Source: Rubrivivax sp. (lineage in GTDB: Bacteria; Pseudomonadota; Gammaproteobacteria; Burkholderiales; Burkholderiaceae_C). From it: DNA of 37,843 bases. A model generated the notes under the pieces. It was not told the origin of the DNA. It was given only the letters and a program-made list of their open reading frames with translations, and did no database searches. Both the position numbers and the translations under genes were made by a program. Positions 36,186 through 37,843 of the stretch are shown here, piece after piece. Where the stretch lies: the NCBI GenBank assembly GCA_016790395.1, contig JAEUPH010000235.1, forward strand, positions 1 to 37,843, written 5' to 3'. How positions within the stretch are numbered: position 1 is the stretch's first letter; every line of letters begins with the position of its first letter.

Positions 36186-36550
36186 TTGCGGAGACTCCAG
36201 TCGTGACGGCTACCAGAAACTACGCAGGCTGGACCACCACAAGAGCTCACGGGGCTCAAGACGTGTTCTTTCTTGCCAATAGAGATGTTGTTTCGATTGA
36301 AGTCTGTCGGTTCACGATGCGCTAAGTCGTTGATTTTCGGTGCTCCGGTGACGCGTTCAAAGTCCGTCGACACTTGTCGTCAGTTCACCCTTGCCGGCGA
36401 CCGTTGTCGATTGAAGTCCGTCGGGGCCATCCGTCACCCCTGACCGGTCCTCATCGCGGTCTCACAACGGCGGCTCAGACTGGACTGAGAGGTCGCGTCC
36501 CAGCGCATGGTGTAAGTCCACAGCCCGGAGAGAGCTGAGATGCGCGGTAC
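36186..36550. other. non-coding stretch, lower in GC
   Basis: 365 bp between the lipoprotein gene and the transposase. No gene is convincing here; the short minus-strand frame at 36164-36373 runs through the repeats and has no ribosome site or family. The part at about 36250-36350 is visibly richer in A and T than its surroundings. It holds the direct repeats listed separately. Confidence 0.6.
36293..36424. repeat. two 18-bp direct repeats with a degenerate third copy
   Basis: Copies tcgattgaagtctgtcgg (36293-36310) and tcgattgaagtccgtcgg (36407-36424) match at 17 of 18 positions. A diverged copy at 36353-36370 (gcgttcaaagtccgtcga) lies between, so the starts are 60 and 54 bp apart. The layout resembles the repeated transposase-binding sites at IS21-type ends, but no istA/istB gene is present in the window. 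Confidence 0.7.
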
Positions 36551-37746
36551 TCAGCGCGGCACTGCCGACAGCCGAGTCGGTGCAGTATCGCTGAGGGTCT
36601 GCAGACCCTCAAGCTGCATGTAGCGCCGGTTCAGGCTCCACTCGTCGTTTTGTTCGAGCATCATGGCGCCGACCAGGCGAACGATGGACGCGTCGTTGGG
36701 GAAGATGCCCACGACGTTGGTGCGCCGCTTGATCTCGGCATTCAACCGTTCCAGCGGGTTCGTGGAGTAGATCTGCGGCCAGTGCGCCCGCGGGAAGGTC
36801 ATGAACGCCAGCACGTCGTTCTCGGCCTCGTCCATCAGCGCACCGAGCTTGGGGAACTTGCCGCGCAGCTGATCGGCCACCGTTCGCCACTGAGCCCGAG
36901 CCGCTTCGGCCGAGTCCTGCACGAACACCGTGCCGATGGCTGCGCTGACCATGCGCCGCTGGGTCTTGCCGGCATGCGCCAGGGCGTTGCGCATGAAGTG
37001 CACCCGGCAACGCTGCCAGGTGGCCTTCAACACCTTGGCCGCGGCCGCCTTGAGGCCCTCGTGGCTGTCGCTGATCACGAGCTTGACGCCGCGCAGCCCA
37101 CGCCGGTTCAGGCTGCGCAGGAACTCCGTCCAGAAGGGTTCGGCCTCCGAGGCTCCGACCTTCAGGCCCAGCACCTCGCGCTGGCCGTCGGTGTTCACGC
37201 CCACGGCCACTATCACCGCCACGCTCACGATGCGGCCGGCTTCGCGGGTCTTGACGTAGGTGGCGTCGATCCACAGGTAGGGCCAGTCGCCCTCGATCTG
37301 GCGGTTCAGGAAGGCGCCCACGCGCTCGTCGAGTTCGCCGCACAGGCGGCTGACCTGGCTCTTGGAGACGCCGGTCATGCCCAGCGCCTTGACCAGGTCG
37401 TCCACCGAGCGGGTGGAGATGCCCTGGACGTAGGCCTCCTGGATCACGGCCGTCAGGGCCTTCTCGGCGGTGCGCCGGGGCTCCAAGAACTCGGGGAAGT
37501 AGCTGCCCTGGCGCAGCTTGGGGATCTTGAGCTCGACCGCGCCGGCGCGGGTCTCCCAGAGCCGGTCGCGGTAGCCGTTGCGGCTGTTGATCCGCTCGGG
37601 TTCTTCTCGTCGTAGCCGGCGCCGCAGCGGGCCTCGACGTCGAGCTCCATCAGGCGCTGGGCCATGAACTGCACCATCTGGCGCAGCACGTCGATGTCGG
37701 CGCCCTTCTCGGAGAGCTCGGCCAATGCCATAGTGGGGGTGGTCAT
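36551..37746 (-). pseudogene. IS256-family transposase with a frameshift
   Basis: The minus-strand frame from ATG 37746 ([21 protein letters not shown] site upstream) matches the IS256 transposase N-terminus up to [16 protein letters not shown]. It then leaves frame: the codons that should read [20 protein letters not shown] continue in the next frame, which runs to the stop at 36551. Comparing the junction with the expected P-E-R codons, one C is missing in the run complementary to 37598-37600, a -1 shift. The rest of the protein is intact, with DDE residues in [25 protein letters not shown] and [14 protein letters not shown]. The element is probably inactive unless rescued by slippage or a sequencing error. 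Confidence 0.85.
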
Positions 37747-37843
37747 CGTGGTGTCCTTCGCAAGGATCAAGGTTGGAATTCGCACCTCAACCCTATCCGG
37801 ATCCACGATGGCCGCCCCGCCCGGGACGACCGCCGCCGCGCGG
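36551..37843 (-). mobile_element. IS256-family insertion sequence, right end outside window
   Basis: It contains the frameshifted transposase. Only 97 bp lie between its start codon and the window edge, and I find no inverted repeat matching between 36425-36550 and 37747-37843. So the true ends and target-site duplication cannot be set; the left boundary given is just the transposase stop. Confidence 0.65.

Noticed and set aside
36164..36373. 69-codon minus-strand frame covering part of the 18-bp repeats.
   Set aside because: No ribosome site, no family, and it overlaps the lipoprotein start; the repeats better explain the sequence.
36290..36430. The spaced repeats as a CRISPR array.
   Set aside because: Only three units, 18 bp long, one badly diverged, with unequal spacing and no cas gene.

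Overview
The window is 37.8 kb of very GC-rich, densely coding DNA with short intergenic gaps. Gene content (arsI, dbpA, selO, mmuM, a catalase-like SrpA relative, DUF1428, DUF4287/DUF5655, GGDEF-EAL and LytTR signalling proteins, an Oar-like TonB-dependent receptor) and codon use suggest a free-living Gram-negative betaproteobacterium of the Burkholderiales, of the Rubrivivax/Roseateles/Ideonella kind. That placement is inference from style. I see no rRNA, tRNA or CRISPR array.

Layout. 1-5.3 kb: the 3' end of a class III aminotransferase, an Mpo1-like membrane protein facing a GT4 glycosyltransferase, a lone ArsI-type dioxygenase behind a strong dyad, and a membrane protein with four zinc ribbons. 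5.3-12.1 kb: a small membrane protein, selO, two overlapping DEAD-box helicase genes (dbpA and a second one) divergent from a GNAT acetyltransferase, then an Asp-box propeller gene overlapping a MoaD/ThiS-like ubiquitin-fold gene. 12.1-18 kb: a solute-binding-like protein without a signal peptide, a catalase-like protein lacking its usual distal histidine, a PD-(D/E)XK plus iron-sulphur helicase fusion, a DUF4287/DUF5655 protein and homocysteine methyltransferase. 18-20.5 kb: a periplasmic thiol-redox cluster made of a Cys-rich secreted protein, a membrane-anchored DsbA-like protein and a CPHC thioredoxin fused to a CcdA-like transporter. 20.5-27.3 kb: a GGDEF-EAL protein, DUF1428, a TPR protein, a subtilase and an orphan winged-helix regulator. 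27.3-34.7 kb: on the minus strand, a LytS-type kinase, a LytTR regulator, a large TonB-dependent receptor and a membrane protein in order, with an S41-protease/NTF2 fusion divergent from the kinase. 34.9-37.8 kb: a secreted protein, a lipoprotein, a repeat-bearing non-coding stretch and a frameshifted IS256-family transposase running off the right edge.

Two patterns run across the window. Many genes without a Shine-Dalgarno sequence have a -10-like hexamer (A at position 2, T at position 6) 6-8 nt before the start codon, as expected for leaderless mRNAs. This also settles the start of the helicase fusion. Several convergent gene pairs share a hairpin that contains the stop codons of both genes.

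The best candidates for co-working systems are the kinase-regulator-TonB receptor-membrane protein cluster, the thiol-redox cluster, and the propeller/ubiquitin-fold pair. The functions proposed for them are inferences from domains and order.
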